From: Candidatus Nitrotoga sp. M5 | GTDB taxonomy: Bacteria > Pseudomonadota > Gammaproteobacteria > Burkholderiales > Gallionellaceae | NCBI RefSeq assembly: GCF_927904885.1 | Contig: NZ_CAKMNW010000065.1 | Span: 1 to 56,451, forward strand | Reading direction: 5' to 3' | DNA length: 56,451 bases | In this document: positions 56,398 through 56,451 of the stretch, in pieces | Layout: each line of letters begins with the position of its first letter | Numbering within the stretch: the first letter of the stretch is position 1 | Made by a program: the position numbers and the translations under genes | The notes under the pieces: generated by a model | Told to the model about the DNA's origin: nothing | Seen by the model: the letters and a program-made list of their open reading frames with translations, nothing else | The model's database searches: none

Positions 56398-56451
56398 TTT
56401 ATTTTAAATAATTTCATCTATGGTTTCATAAAATAAAAAACCCTCTCGCTA

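Overview
The window looks like a chromosomal segment of a betaproteobacterium, probably from the Nitrosomonadales (Gallionellaceae/Nitrosomonadaceae-like), with a moderate to low GC content. This rests on gene order and protein resemblance, not on a database search. The anchor is a continuous minus-strand run from about 48.9 kb down to 16.8 kb: tRNA-Tyr, tRNA-Gly, tRNA-Thr, tuf, tRNA-Trp, secE, nusG, rplK, rplA, rplJ, rplL, rpoB, rpoC, rpsL, rpsG, fusA, a second tuf, then the S10, spc and alpha operons ending in rplQ. This is the classical proteobacterial transcription/translation supercluster. Every expected member is present, including the 38-residue rpmJ.

Left of it (about 0-16.5 kb) is a surface-polysaccharide region. 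It holds a family 2 glycosyltransferase, a MurJ/Wzx-type flippase, two different SAM methyltransferases, a two-domain glycosyltransferase, ugd, manC, waaA (Kdo transferase) and rfbB-rfbA-rfbC (dTDP-rhamnose precursor genes; rfbD is not in the window). These genes supply activated sugars (UDP-glucuronate, GDP-mannose, dTDP-4-keto-rhamnose), glycosyl and methyl transfer, lipid A-Kdo assembly and membrane flipping. They are interleaved with decayed DNA: a fitAB-like toxin-antitoxin relic, small inverted-repeat elements, a broken copy of the two-domain glycosyltransferase start, and a dead IS30-type transposase next to the alpha operon.

Right of the supercluster (49-56.4 kb) are a KefB/YbaL-type cation:proton antiporter, tRNA-Leu(CAA), mnmA (tRNA 2-thiolation) and purB (adenylosuccinate lyase). 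They are separated by a decayed Nudix hydrolase directly in front of mnmA, a broken secreted-peptide gene, an IS3-type transposase relic and, after purB, a 163-bp palindromic element flanked by 5-bp direct repeats.

The housekeeping core is dense, with stop/start overlaps and recognisable promoters in front of tRNA-Tyr, rplJ, rpsL, rplN and tRNA-Leu. The accessory flanks are loose and full of pseudogenes. I did not find a convincing new defence, secretion or regulatory system. The most interesting items are the fused glycosyltransferase with its decayed second copy, the near-perfect identity of the two tuf genes, and the mobile-element relics.
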